From Tupaia tana (Eukaryota > Chordata > Mammalia > Scandentia > Tupaiidae): a stretch of DNA of 64,000 nt. The translations under genes and the position numbers were made by a program. Of this stretch, positions 34,343-45,016 are shown piece by piece. The notes beneath the pieces were generated by a model. It searched no databases. It was not told the DNA's origin and worked only from the letters and a program-made list of their open reading frames with translations. Within the stretch, counting starts at the first letter, position 1. Every line of letters starts with the position of its first letter. The stretch spans positions 7,892,940-7,956,939 of the forward strand of contig JAKSZU010000016.1 in NCBI GenBank assembly GCA_026018925.1, written 5' to 3'.

Positions 34343-34465
34343 TATCCAGTGCGTACTCTTAATATATCAGTGAGATGCTAACACTCTGCTGCTATTGAGC
34401 AATGGGATTGTATAAGCTAAAGGAGAGGTATTCAAAAAATGGGTTACCATAATCTTTTTCAAAGA

Positions 34466-34692
34466 CAGGGCAAGGGCCATACGGTGATGCCGTAATAGTA
34501 CATAGCACTCAAGCGGTGCTCTGTGAGGCAGTCCCACAAGGTTCCTGGTTCAAGTCTGGAGACTTCCCTGAGTATACTAGACATGCATGTGTTCGTGATC
34601 CAGGGCTGGCTGGAGGCTGGAGGTAGATTGCAGCATCAAGACCTGTGGGAGATTCTCTGGCTCTGTCTCACTCATAGAAGAAATAAATAATT
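34466..34692 (+). mobile_element. tSINE-C (old, unplaced)
   Basis: Contains a B-box relic (CTGGTTCAAGTCTGG) and ends GGCTCTGTCTCACTCATAGA plus AAATAAATAA. The sequence between is not shared with tSINE-A; it resembles the element at 40,080. Confidence 0.55.
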
Positions 34693-34792
34693 TTAAGGAG
34701 TAATAGAAATGCATAGAATATTTTCAATACTGAGTTCTTTATTTTTAATAAACCCTTTGTACCCACTATTTGTTTTCCATGTAAGATTTATG

Positions 34793-35046
34793 AGGCCCGC
34801 TGGTGGTGTGGTGAAGGCAGCTGGATCCCACACGGCAAACTGCACAGCTCCAGTTCTAGAGCTGGCAAATTGAAAGCCACGATGGGCACATGCGTGAGTA
34901 TGCCCAAAATCCACAAAGGAGGGAGAAATGGAGCAGGCATTGTCATGTTACCATCCCCCATGGGGGTGATTTCTCGCTTTTCCTCTTTCTTCTCCCCCCA
35001 ACCCCCACCCCACCAGCAAGCACACCTGGCAAATTAAAAAGAGAGA
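34793..35046 (+). mobile_element. tSINE-A, old copy
   Basis: Head GAGGCCCGCTGGTGGTGTGG, palindrome CCCCCATGGGGG, C-rich stretch replacing TCTG. TSD AAGATTTATG on both sides. Confidence 0.88.
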
Positions 35047-35670
35047 AGATTTATGTATGAATTTGGATACTATTTAAAATAGATATTTCATGATGTTCCA
35101 CATGATTTCCATATACCTCACTTCCCAAAAACATTTGAAAAGTGCAGCTTGTAATATTCTCTAAGTATCAAAATTGAAAGTTGTTTAGTTTCATGGAAGG
35201 ATAGCATATTAAAGATATCCTCAAATCAGTGCCTAACTTTAATTTTAGAGCTTGAAGGAAAAAGAATTAGTTGGATATGTTATTCCTCCAGCACATAATT
35301 GAGAGGCCCACTAAGTACTACTCAGTACATGACTCAACAGTGACTGTATTTGTGGCTCACAACAGGACGACAGAGGGCAACGGTCACACTCGTACGGTTT
35401 CACCCAATTCTGCAGTCACTTCGGAAGGAAACCTTACTACAGGGTGATGCAGAACCAACAGTTATTCTTGGGACACATGCCAGCTTTTCTAATAAAGCCT
35501 CCCAGGAGGTGACAAAAGGGACAAATGTTTTCTCCATACTGGCATGTGATTTTATTACATTTTGTGAATGATTTCCCCCACTGGAGAATAAAACTCTTAT
35601 CTTTAAAGTAAGTCAACAGACTGTTGACTTTTTTGGGAGCATGTTTCATTTGGAGAGGTATAAATCTATG

Positions 35671-35896
35671 TTTAAGGGTTTTTGCCATAGGGCATATGCG
35701 CTCATCAGAGAGAAACAGAAGGAAAGTGAGAAGTCACATTCTAGCAGAGATGGTCACATGGCAGTTTCTCCTCTTTCATACTCCTGGGATTTGGAGCACA
35801 CATTCACACACACGCGGCGCGATTTTCTAGCCATCAGATCTTGAACTTGAACCACGGTCAGCCAAGTGAGAGTCCAATACCTTAACCACTACTCCA
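35671..35896 (-). mobile_element. tSINE-A, old copy
   Basis: Reverse copy (TTTTTGCCATAGGGCATATG ... CTTAACCACTACTCCAC). TSD GTATAAATCTATG / GTATAAATATATG. Confidence 0.87.
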
Positions 35897-36445
35897 CGTA
35901 TAAATATATGGAGAGATGTTTTCAGGATGACAAAGAACATCCAAAAAGTGAAGCTTCCTTTTCATAAAATCACAGCCATTAAACTGGATTTTAAGGCAGC
36001 TTTCAAAGGCTGCCTCTGTAGATGGTATAGTTTTATTATTGATGCTGTTTGTGAACGTGAATAATAATTACTTTTTCTATGCTTTAGAATGGTAAATAGA
36101 TAACTTGCACGAGATAGAGCGAGTGAGCGCAACATGCGAATTTTCGATTTGAATTTAGGTATTTACCTTCAGATCGGGGTTTGATACTGGTTTCTACTGT
36201 TATTCTTTCTCTTGTTATCATATATATTTTCCCCCCTCTGGTGTCTTGGCTTTCTTTAGCAGATGATTGGTTCTGTTTCAGAGTATGGTTGTTTCTTTGA
36301 CCTACTGTCCTGGCCTTTAAATCCTCAGTTATAATCACTGCCACTGTCCAATTTTTGGACTATGTACATTTGAAACATTTGCAGTCAGTAACAGGTTTTA
36401 GATGTATCACTATTGTTTTAAGCTCTCATGAAAAAGTTGGCAGTA

Positions 36446-36691
36446 GGAACCAGCAGTTGGTGTAATGGCTATGTTGCTGGACTCCCATGTAGTCGACCAC
36501 GGTTCGAGTCCCAGACCCAGTGGCTTAAACTCACGCCGGGCGCGTGTGCGTGCGTGCCCAAGATCCCGAGAGGAGAAGGGATTATGGCGTGGCCATCCCC
36601 CCTGGGGGGTGATTTCCCGCTTTCTGTCTCTCTGTCTCTGTCTGTCTGGAGAGCACATGTGCCCTATAGCAAAAACCTCTCCAAAAAAAAA
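36446..36691 (+). mobile_element. tSINE-A, young copy with small body deletion
   Basis: Lacks the GAATGGAGGA segment after GAGAGGAGAA. Head and palindrome are intact. TSD AAGTTGGCAGTA on both sides. Confidence 0.94.
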
Positions 36692-36719
36692 AGTTGGCAG
36701 TAAAAAAATACCTTGTGTT

Positions 36720-36910
36720 TGGGCCCAGCCAGAGTACTATGCTGCTAAAGCTCTCCGCTCCGCAAGGTGGGACCGCATGGAAAGCCCAGGTTTGATTCCC
36801 AGTCTGCCCTGAAGACCAGGTGTAATGATGTGTGCCTGTAGTCCTAGAACTCTGGAGGATGAGGCAGAAAGATGGCAACATGGTGAGACCTGGCCTTAAG
36901 AAAGAAAAGA
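36720..36910 (+). mobile_element. tRNA-7SL chimeric SINE, single 7SL unit
   Basis: tRNA head GGGCCCAGCCAGAGTACTAT with B box GGTTTGATTCCC, then from about 36,815 a 7SL domain: GTGTGCCTGTAGTCCTAGAA, CTGGAGGATGAGGCAGAAAG, CAACATGGTGAGACCTGGCC. Same head family as the element at 17,574. The 7SL match is unmistakable and restricts the host to Euarchontoglires. Confidence 0.9.
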
Positions 36911-37077
36911 GAAGCACCCTGTGTTCAGTTATGCCCACAACTTTGAAATCCTTTGTCAGACTCTGTTCATTCTTTCTCTTCATGACTCTTATTTTTATTT
37001 ATTTTTTTTTGCTCAACTTTATCCTACATGCACAGATGATCAGACATTGTGCCGCTCCCCACTGTTTTACTTCTTTT

Positions 37078-37320
37078 TTTTTTTCTTTCTTTTTTTTTTT
37101 TTAAGGTTTTTGTCATAGGGCATGTGCTCCTGCAGGAGAGAGAGAGAGAGAGAGAATTAGAGGGAAACTGAAAACTCATCTACAGGGGGAAGGCGATGCC
37201 ACAATTCCTCCTCCATTCTCCTGGGTTTTGGGGCATGCACACACACACACTTGGTATGGTTTGCTAGCCACCAGGTCCGGGACTTGAACCATAGTCAGCC
37301 ACATGGGAGTCCAGTGCCTT
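37078..37320 (-). mobile_element. tSINE-A, old copy, head incomplete
   Basis: Poly(T), reverse tail motif (TTTTGTCATAGGGCATGTGC), GA run, body and the B-box side of the head (GGGACTTGAACCATAGTCAG). Stops at CCAGTGCCTT, before the last part of the head. Confidence 0.85.
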
Positions 37321-37349
37321 CTCCTCCTCCTTTCTTTGTCCTAACTCTG

Positions 37350-37850
37350 TGAAATGCTTTGGTTTTTTATACCACATTTATTATTCCCCACCCCGCAAAG
37401 CCCATCCTCTGCCTTGCAGCACTCCTGGAGGCTGACTCCTGTAGACCACATCACCCAGGCTTCTTTGCCCTCTGGTTTCTATCTGGGTTCAGCCAATTGG
37501 GAGGCATTGTCACATGATCAGAGGAAGGAAAGGGAGAGGTCAGGATATTTATTCCACACTCCTCCCTGCCTGGCTGTAGTTGCAGCTTCATTTCTCTACC
37601 CAAGACCCATGGCATCCTGTAGACACCCTGTCTCGGAGCTACAGGTCTTGCAAAGGCCCATAACCTGCTTCATCCCTTCGTACCTTCAGGCCTACGGATT
37701 ATATTGGTTGGATGCTTTAACATTTCTTTCCTTAAAACCTGCCCACACTTCTGTAAACAGTCTCTTCGTTAAACCTCTTCAGTTTACCCTTTGTACCATC
37801 TGCTTCCTGCCAGCCCATGAGTTAAAAAAAAAGGATGTTTAAACCTTATT
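37350..37850. repeat. Ancient interspersed repeat, family not identified
   Basis: Tracts such as GGGTTCAGCCAATTGGGAGG and CTGCCCACACTTCTGTAAAC, and the end TACCATCTGCTTCCTGCCAG, look like a known old mammalian repeat, but I cannot name the family with confidence. The 162-codon plus-strand frame across it is not a gene. Confidence 0.4.
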
Positions 37851-38524
37851 TCTTGTCAACCAAGAATCCTGTCCTTTCCAGTAATTATAACACTAAAGTT
37901 TGAATATGATATTTCTTTATGTCATTCATTGAGCAAGTATATGCTTTTTGTGCTAATGTGCATACATACAAAATCTGTTAAATAATATTACTGCACATAG
38001 TAATTAATAACTATTTGTGGAGTGAAAGCCTCTGCCTAATTGCTCTAAATTTTGTATACATAAAACAATGAGAGTTAAAAAAATATAATGCTACAGTACT
38101 AAGATATAGTTGTCCCTCAATATTTCCCCCCATTCTAATGATAGGACCGTTTACTCCTACCACATGGCCACTCAAAAGTAGGACTGTATTTCCCTCCTCG
38201 CATGGATCTAGGTGCTACGGTGTTACTAAGTTTTGACTAGTGAGATAAAAGTGGAAGTGGTGTGTGCAAAACTGAAGAATTTCTTCAAAAGGATCTGATT
38301 CAGTGTTCTTGCCCTGGTTGAAGTCATACTTGCTACCTAGAGCTCCTTAAGGAATGCAGAACAACATGGCTGATGGAGTCTGAGTCTTTGACTCTGGAAT
38401 TCCATAGAAAGCCCTCACTTCCGACTTACAGATAGATCTCCGTTAGAAAAGAACAAACATGTATCTCATTTGAACTGCCATTGTCTTAGGCCTTCTGTCA
38501 TATGCAGCCAGAGTTAGACCTGTT

Positions 38525-39022
38525 CTACTTGGGTACGTGTATTAGAGTTTCTTAGTGCTGCTGTAAAAATAACCAAAAAACTTGGTGGACTAAAACAACA
38601 TAACTTTATTATTTTACAGTGCTGGAACTCAGACTCTAAAATGGGTCTCAGAAGACTGCAATGAAGGTTCGGCAGGGTTGGGTTCCTTCAGAAAGCTCTG
38701 GAGAAGAATCTGGCTTCTACAGTCTGCACATGTTTCTCACCGCTTCAGCCTCTTCCTCGATCTTCAAAGCCAGTGCCATCAGCAGAGTCTATCTCACATT
38801 GCCAGCTTACCGATTCTCTCTGTTATGTCCCTCACTTCTACTAAGCAGGGCACTTGTGATTAAATTGGGTCCACCCAGATAATTCAGCCTATCTCCATAT
38901 TCCAAGGTCAGCTGCTTAGCCAACTCAATTCCACCTGTAATATTAATTCCCCTTTTTATATTTGTAAGTTTAGAGAATTAGGACATGGACATCTTCAGGG
39001 GCCATTACTCTGTCTACCACAA
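38525..39022 (+). mobile_element. Old LTR-type repeat (MaLR-like)
   Basis: Opens GTGTATTAGAGTTTCTTAGT with GCTGCTGTAAAAATAACCAA, and proceeds through TGGACTAAAACAACATAACT to GATTAAATTGGGTCCACCCA, ending GGGGCCATTACTCTGTCTAC. These are characteristic tracts of an abundant mammalian solo-LTR-like repeat. The exact subfamily is not certain. No internal retroviral genes are present. Confidence 0.7.
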
Positions 39023-39169
39023 TATGGACGTATTGGGTTTCATCATTGAGAAGTATGCTTTTATTTATTAGTTTGTTCCTTTTTAATTTATATTCAGTTT
39101 TATAGCATTATGCTAATTGGTCACTACTCTATATCATTTAGCAGGGTGTCATGCAGGAGTCTTAATAAT

Positions 39170-39700
39170 TATTCATTAGTTCGTTTATTCAACTAATATT
39201 CTTGAGCATATTCTGTGTGACAGACACTGCATATAAATAGTGTCTAATATAGTTTCTGACTTCAAGAAGCTTACAGGTTACTGAGAGAAAAAGATTTACA
39301 AAAAGGCTGTTATACAAACGTCAAGTGATACGTTGTACCTAAGAGTGATAGCTAAACTAACCCAAAGTCTTGGAATTCTCTCCTGGAGAAGTGACAGAAT
39401 TTGTCAGGGGAAGAATGGGAAAAAGTATTAAAGGCAGAAGTTACCACATATGCAAAAACCTTAAGATGAAAGTACAGGGCTTTCAGGATGCAAATCCCAT
39501 AGAATTAAAGCATTGAATAAAAGAAGTGCTTAGTTCCAGATGAGGCTGCAGAGGTAGGTAAGCAGAAGCCTGGTCACATGAAGGTGCTAAGGATTTGGAA
39601 CACTATTTTGAAAGCCACTGCCAGCCATGAAAGGATTTTAAGTCCAGAGTGGCCACATTATACAAGATGTTAATTAGTTTTCAGTGAGGGAAAAGGAAAA
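39170..39700 (-). mobile_element. L2 3' end, reverse
   Basis: Reverse L2 signature: TTTATTCAACTAATATTCTT, TGTGACAGACACTGCATATA, GAAGCTTACAGGTTACTGAG, then relics of the following L2 segment (CCTTAAGATGAAAGTACAGG). Confidence 0.7.
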
Positions 39701-40079
39701 GTGAGCAGGACAGCACACATTAAAAGAATATTAGAACTTTTTTCTTTTTAATCATTTAAGAATAATTCAGCAAAGAAAAACCACATAAATACAAGACGTT
39801 ACTATCCAATTGAAGCACAGATGATGAATTAACATTTACAGATTATATTACCAAGTAGTGTCATACTACTGTTAAAAGTTAAGCAAAACAAAGCAAAAAT
39901 AATATTTCCCATGCTAACGATGTTAATAAAATGGTTCCAGGTTATATACTCTTGTAATGGCTGTTCTAGCCCCTAGTACTGCCTTAGTACATTACAGGTC
40001 CTCAAGGTTATACAATACATGAGTAAATATTTCAAAAGGAGTCTCAAAAGTATCTCTGATACTTTGCTACATTGTAGAA

Positions 40080-40302
40080 CCAGATGGTGGGCAGCAGTAA
40101 GTCATGATGCTCTGCAAGTCGGAACCACATGAGAAGACTCTGGGTTTGCCTCCAAAGATCTCTCTGAGTGTGCCAGGCACAGGCATGTCCTGGATCCTGG
40201 GGTAGCCCATGGTAGGGGTGGATCAAGGGTCAATACCTGTTGATGCTTGCACATGCACTCTCTTGCTCGCTTACTCTCTGCAGAAAGAAACATTAAAAAT
40301 AC
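40080..40302 (+). mobile_element. tSINE-C (old, unplaced)
   Basis: Head-like GCAGTAAGTCATGATGCTCT with a relic of GGGTTTGCCTCC, body GTGCCAGGCACAGGCATGTC, end CACTCTCTTGCTCGCTTACT plus A-rich tail. Layout like the copy at 34,466. Confidence 0.55.
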
Positions 40303-40311
40303 ATTCGGTAT

Positions 40312-40535
40312 GCTGGCCCCATAGTACAGTGATAAAGCACTGCATAGAAAGCCAGATCCCACATGGCTAACAGTTCCGATTCCATCCCAGCAGCTTGAAA
40401 AACACCCTAGGCATGTATGTGCACGTGCCCAAAAACCTGACAGGAGAGAGGAATGGGGGAAAAAGGATTGTGATACAGCAGCCCATTGGGGACCGCTTTC
40501 TCCAAGTGCATGATCCCTCTGGCAATGTTATATTT
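40312..40535 (+). mobile_element. tSINE-A-related old copy
   Basis: Head CTGGCCCCATAGTACAGTGA, body TATGTGCACGTGCCCAAAAA and GGGGGAAAAAGGATTGTGAT, end CCCTCTGGCAATGTTA. It lies directly after the previous SINE. Confidence 0.7.
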
Positions 40536-40773
40536 GCTATTTTTTTTCCCCACTACCATATTTACTGCACCTTAACACAAAACTAACACACTTCTCATTC
40601 AGATTCTGCTGTCTTCTAAATTTCAGTACATATTCCCAAGAAGGCAAATGACTTTTCTTTATCTGGTTTTCTAATTATCTCAGCATTTCTGCAGTTAGAT
40701 CAGAATTCTTGGGAATTAGACAACCAGACACAAAGTTAGTGATTCTCTCATGTATTTCAAAGCACCTGTGCAG

Positions 40774-41035
40774 GGGACCAGCAGTTAGCATAATGGCTAT
40801 GTCACTGGTCTCCCACGTAGTCGACCGCGGTTTGTGTCCCGGACCCAGTGGCTTGAAACTCACGCCGGGCGTGTGTGCGTGCGTGCCCAAGATCCCGAGA
40901 GGAGAATGGAGGAGAAGGGATTGCGGCATGCCATCCCCCCTGGGGGGTGATTTCTCGCTTTCTGTCTCTTATCTCTGTCTGTCTGGCGAGCGCACGCGCC
41001 CTATAGCAAAAAACTCTCCAAAACAAACCAAAAAA
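40774..41035 (+). mobile_element. tSINE-A, young full-length copy
   Basis: Complete head, body, palindrome and end motif, with B box altered to GGTTTGTGTCC. TSD CACCTGTGCA on both sides. Confidence 0.94.
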
Positions 41036-42300
41036 CACCTGTGCATACCACTGTTGTAGCATTTACCACTTATACTACATATTCCCCAACTCTCTGCTTT
41101 CCTAGCCTGAGTTTTTCCTCTCTGCATTTCTGATATCGAAAGCAATGTCTACCTAATGAGAAGTTCACTCAGTAACTATGGAAAAGCAGAAAACTCCCTG
41201 CCATGGGTGAAACTTGCTGGCACAGGGGTTTTGTGAAGAATAAATGGAATAGTATATATGAAGTGATTTACATGGTATCTGGTGTGTGGTAAACAGTAAA
41301 TGAAAGGTAACAAAAACAATAAAAGCAAATTCTCTGGCAAAGATTACAGTCAGATATTAAAGTACACAATGCACTAGAATTACTGCACAGTGCCTTTCTG
41401 TTCAAGGCTAAAAGATACCTTTTTCCCCCCAAGAAATTGTCACTTTAGGCATAGGTGGAATGATTTTAAGTAAAACAAGAGAGAGGATATTCAAATATTT
41501 GCTTAACTAATGTTTCATATTGTCTAGAGACACAGTTGACTTATCTGAGCTATGGAAGCACCTATATGACAAATAGCCTACACTAGGATAAATAACACTT
41601 TTTGCAACGCAATTAGGGCATGTGGCATTTGTAATTCTTACATTAATTCTCTTTTTTTTTTAAAAAAAAAATGCAAGTTAAAGATTATAAAAGAAATAGA
41701 AAACTGTCTTAGTTTTTATTTTTTGTTTTTTTTTGTTTTTGTAACAGACACCAGTTCAAGCTGGTGAAGCAAAATGATAAGAATTTTTTTAAAAAGAATA
41801 TAAAATTTTTTTTTCATGGAATTTAAGAGTAAAGGGTCAAGAATCAGAACACCTTTAGACACGATCAGGAAGTACCTCTTCTTGGTTTGTGTCTCTCTGT
41901 GCGTCTGTTTCACTCTTTCAGGACCTACTGCTGGGCCTGGAGGTGGGATGGACTCTGAAGAGGTATGAGAAGACCCTTACATGTGCATCCATCATAACAC
42001 CATCACGTAGTGGTTAGAGTAAGTCAGCCCTGTTCCTACCCCCAGTCATATTATTCAACAAAGATTGAATCTAACTTTTTTTCACACATCTAATTTATAG
42101 TTTTGATAATGTCTACTTTTCATCACATAGATAAAAGCACTATATATACCATAGTATTATGTTGTTTTCATTTAATATTTTGTGCACATTTTCTTACATA
42201 GGTACATAAACTTTGCCCTTTTTTACTTGACTGTAATGTTCTTCAAAGTGATACACTGATTTACTAAATCAGTTGCCTAATTTTGAACACTTAAATTATT
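41036..42300. other. Mostly unique sequence
   Basis: A weak MIR-like relic is possible at 41,175-41,310 (TGAAGAATAAATGGAATAGT, TGGTGTGTGGTAAACAGTAA). T/A homopolymers occur at 41,650-41,820. No gene is seen. Confidence 0.4.
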
Positions 42301-42307
42301 TCCCATA

Positions 42308-42581
42308 GGGACCAGCAGTTAGCGTAATGGCTATGTCGCTGGACTCCCACGTAGTCGACCGCGGTTCGAGTCCCGGACCCGGCGGCTTAAACTCATGCCG
42401 GGCACGTGTGCGTGCGTGCCCAAGATCCTGAGAGGAGAATGGAGGAGAAGGGATTGCGGCGTGGCCATCCCCCCTGGGGGGTGATTTCCTGCTTTCTATC
42501 TCTCTGTCTCTCTCTGTCTGTCTGGCGAGCGCACGCGCCCTATAACAAAAACCTCTCCAAAAACAGAAAAAGAAAAAAAAA
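42308..42581 (+). mobile_element. tSINE-A, young full-length copy
   Basis: Near the inferred family consensus, with intact A and B boxes and nearly all CpGs. Tail broken by GA bases. TSD TTATTTCCCATA on both sides. Confidence 0.95.
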
Positions 42582-42659
42582 GTTATTTCCCATAAAAAAC
42601 AAACAAGCATAACATTTAAAGGACACAAAAATGGAAGATTATCTGTTGATGATAATGCA

Positions 42660-42765
42660 TATGGTAATATTTTTGACTGTACTAATATACAGTGTATTCA
42701 TGCTGGGAAAATTCATTTTGCATGCTGTAATTATATATAGTGATTGCATGTATATAAAAAATATT
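42660..42765 (+). repeat. Unclassified repeat U1, possible copy 2
   Basis: Shares ATATAGTGATTGCATGTATA and an A-rich continuation with the copies at 14,590 and 60,098. The remainder aligns poorly by eye. Confidence 0.3.
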
Positions 42766-42818
42766 TCTTAAAATAAAATTTTACTTTTTGATTTTTGTTT
42801 TCTAAAGCATACATACCC

Positions 42819-43084
42819 AACCAGGAAGGGCCATGATGGTTGGGGTGGCTAGATTTCACACGGCCAACTGCACAGCTGAATTCTTGGACCTGGTGGCTTG
42901 AGAAACACACTGGGCTTCTGTGCATGCATGCCCAAAGTCCAGAGTGGAGAATGGAGGAGAAGGGCTTGCAGTGCGCCCATCCACATCTCCTTTCCCCCAG
43001 AGCTGCTTTCCCACTCCCCCATGCCTCTCTAATCTCTCTAGCAACTGTACATGCCCTATAGTCAATTTTTTTTTAAAAAAAAGA
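42819..43084 (+). mobile_element. tSINE-A, old copy
   Basis: Head GGAAGGGCCATGATGGTTGG, body CATGCATGCCCAAAGTCCAG, end ACATGCCCTATAGTC then T/A-rich tail. The palindrome is lost. Confidence 0.86.
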
Positions 43085-43199
43085 ATGCATATATGATACA
43101 CTTTTTGGTTTTTTGGTTGTTGTTTATTATTTTTTTATTTCCTGGGGATTCTAAGACTGGAATTATTTATTCAATAGGATGAACATGCTTGTATCTTTT

Positions 43200-43466
43200 T
43201 TTTCCCTTTTTTTTGGAGAGGTTTTTGCTATAGGGCGCGTGTGCTCGCCAGACAGAGAGAGACAGAGAGACAAAAAGCGAGAAATCACCCCCCCCAGGGG
43301 GGATGGCCACACCGCAATCCCTTCTCCTCCATTCTCCTCTCGGGATCTTGGGCACGCACACACATACGCTGGGCGTGAGTTTTAAGCCACCAGGTCCGGG
43401 ACACGAACCGCGGTCGACTACGTGGGAGTCCAGCGACATAGCCATTACGCTAACTGCTGGTCCCCC
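43200..43466 (-). mobile_element. tSINE-A, young full-length copy
   Basis: Reverse, near consensus. 17-bp TSD CATGCTTGTATCTTTTT on both sides. Confidence 0.95.
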
Positions 43467-43667
43467 ATGCTTGTATCTTTTTAAACATATTGTCAGCTTA
43501 CTTTGGAAAAGGATATACCCATACATTATGCCAGTAGGAGAATGCTTTGTGTCACTGTGATTAAAAATTTTTCAGAATTGGTACTTATTCATACTGAAAA
43601 CATAGGTTAGTCAATGTTTTGGAATATATACATATAGGAAAACATAAATGGACTAATAACGCATCTA

Positions 43668-43931
43668 AGCACCAGTAGATGATGTAATGGTTACATGGCT
43701 GGACTCCCGTGTAGTCAACTGCGGTTCAAGTCCCAGACCAGTGGCTTAAAACATGCTTGGTGCATGTACATGCATGCCCAAAATCCTGAGAGGAGAATGG
43801 AGGAGGAGGGATTGTGGCGTGGCATTTCCCCAGGGTGGCGGGGGGGGGGGGGGTGATTTCTTGCTTTGTCTCTCTGGTGAGCACACACGCACCCTATAGC
43901 AAAAATCTCTCTAAAAAAAAAAAGAAAAAAA
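43668..43931 (+). mobile_element. tSINE-A with G-run expansion
   Basis: The C/G palindrome has become CCCCAGGGTGGC followed by an uninterrupted run of about 14 G (43839-43853). Head CACCAGTAGATGATGTAATGG; end ACCCTATAGCAAAAATCTCT. Confidence 0.92.
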
Positions 43932-44102
43932 ATCTAACTATGCACTATATTCTGTACTGGATTAAATCAATGATCATTCTAGGTCTAGATCTTGAGACCT
44001 CAACCTTGTTCATGTTAAATTCACACAAACATAGTTTTGAAAAGTATTTGTCTTTTCTTTATGAAGGTTTTTGCGAAGGACTGGCTCATTTTTATTTTTA
44101 AA

Positions 44103-44350
44103 TTTTTTTTTTGAGAGGTTTTTGCTATAGGGCGCATGCGCTCACCAGAAAGACAGAGAGACAGAAAGAGAAATCACCCCCCCAGGGGGGATGGCCACGC
44201 CACAATCTCTTCTCCTCCATTCTCCTCTCAGGATCTTGGGCACGCACGCACACATACCCGGCATGAGGTTAAGCCACTGGATCTGGGACTCGAACTGCAG
44301 CAGACTACATGGGAGTCCAACAACATAGCCGTTATGCCAAGTGCTGGTCC
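44103..44350 (-). mobile_element. tSINE-A, inserted in the tail of the next SINE
   Basis: Reverse copy with a small TCTG deletion, ending CAAGTGCTGGTCC. Its flanks are T-rich tail of the older SINE on the right. Confidence 0.9.
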
Positions 44351-44364
44351 AGTTTTTTAATTTT

Positions 44365-44594
44365 TAAAGTTTTTTGCCATGTATACTTGCCAGAGACAGA
44401 GGCACAATGAGAGAGTTAGGTATCACCCCACAGAGTGAGTGGTCACATGGTAGTCCCTTCTCCTCTATTCTCCTGGGATTTTAGCCACACATATGTGCCC
44501 AGCATGAGTTTCAAGCTGCCAGGTCCAGGACTTGAACCACGGTCAGTCATGTGGGAATCCAGCACCTTAACCACTATGCCACCAGGTAGACCCA
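44365..44594 (-). mobile_element. tSINE-A, old copy
   Basis: Reverse, with most CpGs gone, ending ATGCCACCAGGTAGACCC. The TSD of this older insertion (AGGACTGGCT near 44078 / AGGATTAGCT after 44594) encloses both SINEs. Confidence 0.87.
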
Positions 44595-44943
44595 GGATTA
44601 GCTTGTTTTATCACTGTTTTGGCACTGGCATTATTTCCCTAGACTTTAAGCAGGGTGTTCTATTCATTACCAAATGCATTTGAATTATGTCACATTTTTC
44701 TCTCTAGGTTTCTTTATAAAAGACCTTCCTACTGATGATAAAAAAAAATCTCCAAGGAGCCCAGTTATTTTATTCCTAGCTTTTATATTACTTTATAGGT
44801 TTAAGCAATTATGTTGTTTTACCTTATATAGCTATATTTTAGTTATAGATACAGTTATTTCAAGTTAAAATAGTGTGTAAAACATCCACATTTGGAGTCA
44901 ACATTACCCAACATATCTTGCTGGTACTAGAACTAATCATTTA

Positions 44944-45016
44944 TTAGGTCATTGGGAAAGTCATGGTAAATTTTTCTGTTTTCCTATGCAAAAATGTGTC
45001 TTTCCTGACAACTCAA
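44944..45016 (-). mobile_element. 80-bp MITE, copy 3
   Basis: Lies between TA dinucleotides. The left end TTAGGTCATTGGGAAAGTCA and the reverse complement of the right end, TTGAGTTGTCAGGAAAGACA, match each other and the termini at 22,295. About 73 bp after small deletions. Confidence 0.75.

Noticed and set aside
37354..37842. 162-codon plus-strand frame as a gene
   Set aside because: It covers an ancient interspersed repeat, has no recognisable domain and no splice or promoter context.
38525..39022. Endogenous retrovirus with coding capacity
   Set aside because: Only LTR-like sequence of an old MaLR-type element is present. No gag, pol or env similarity was seen.
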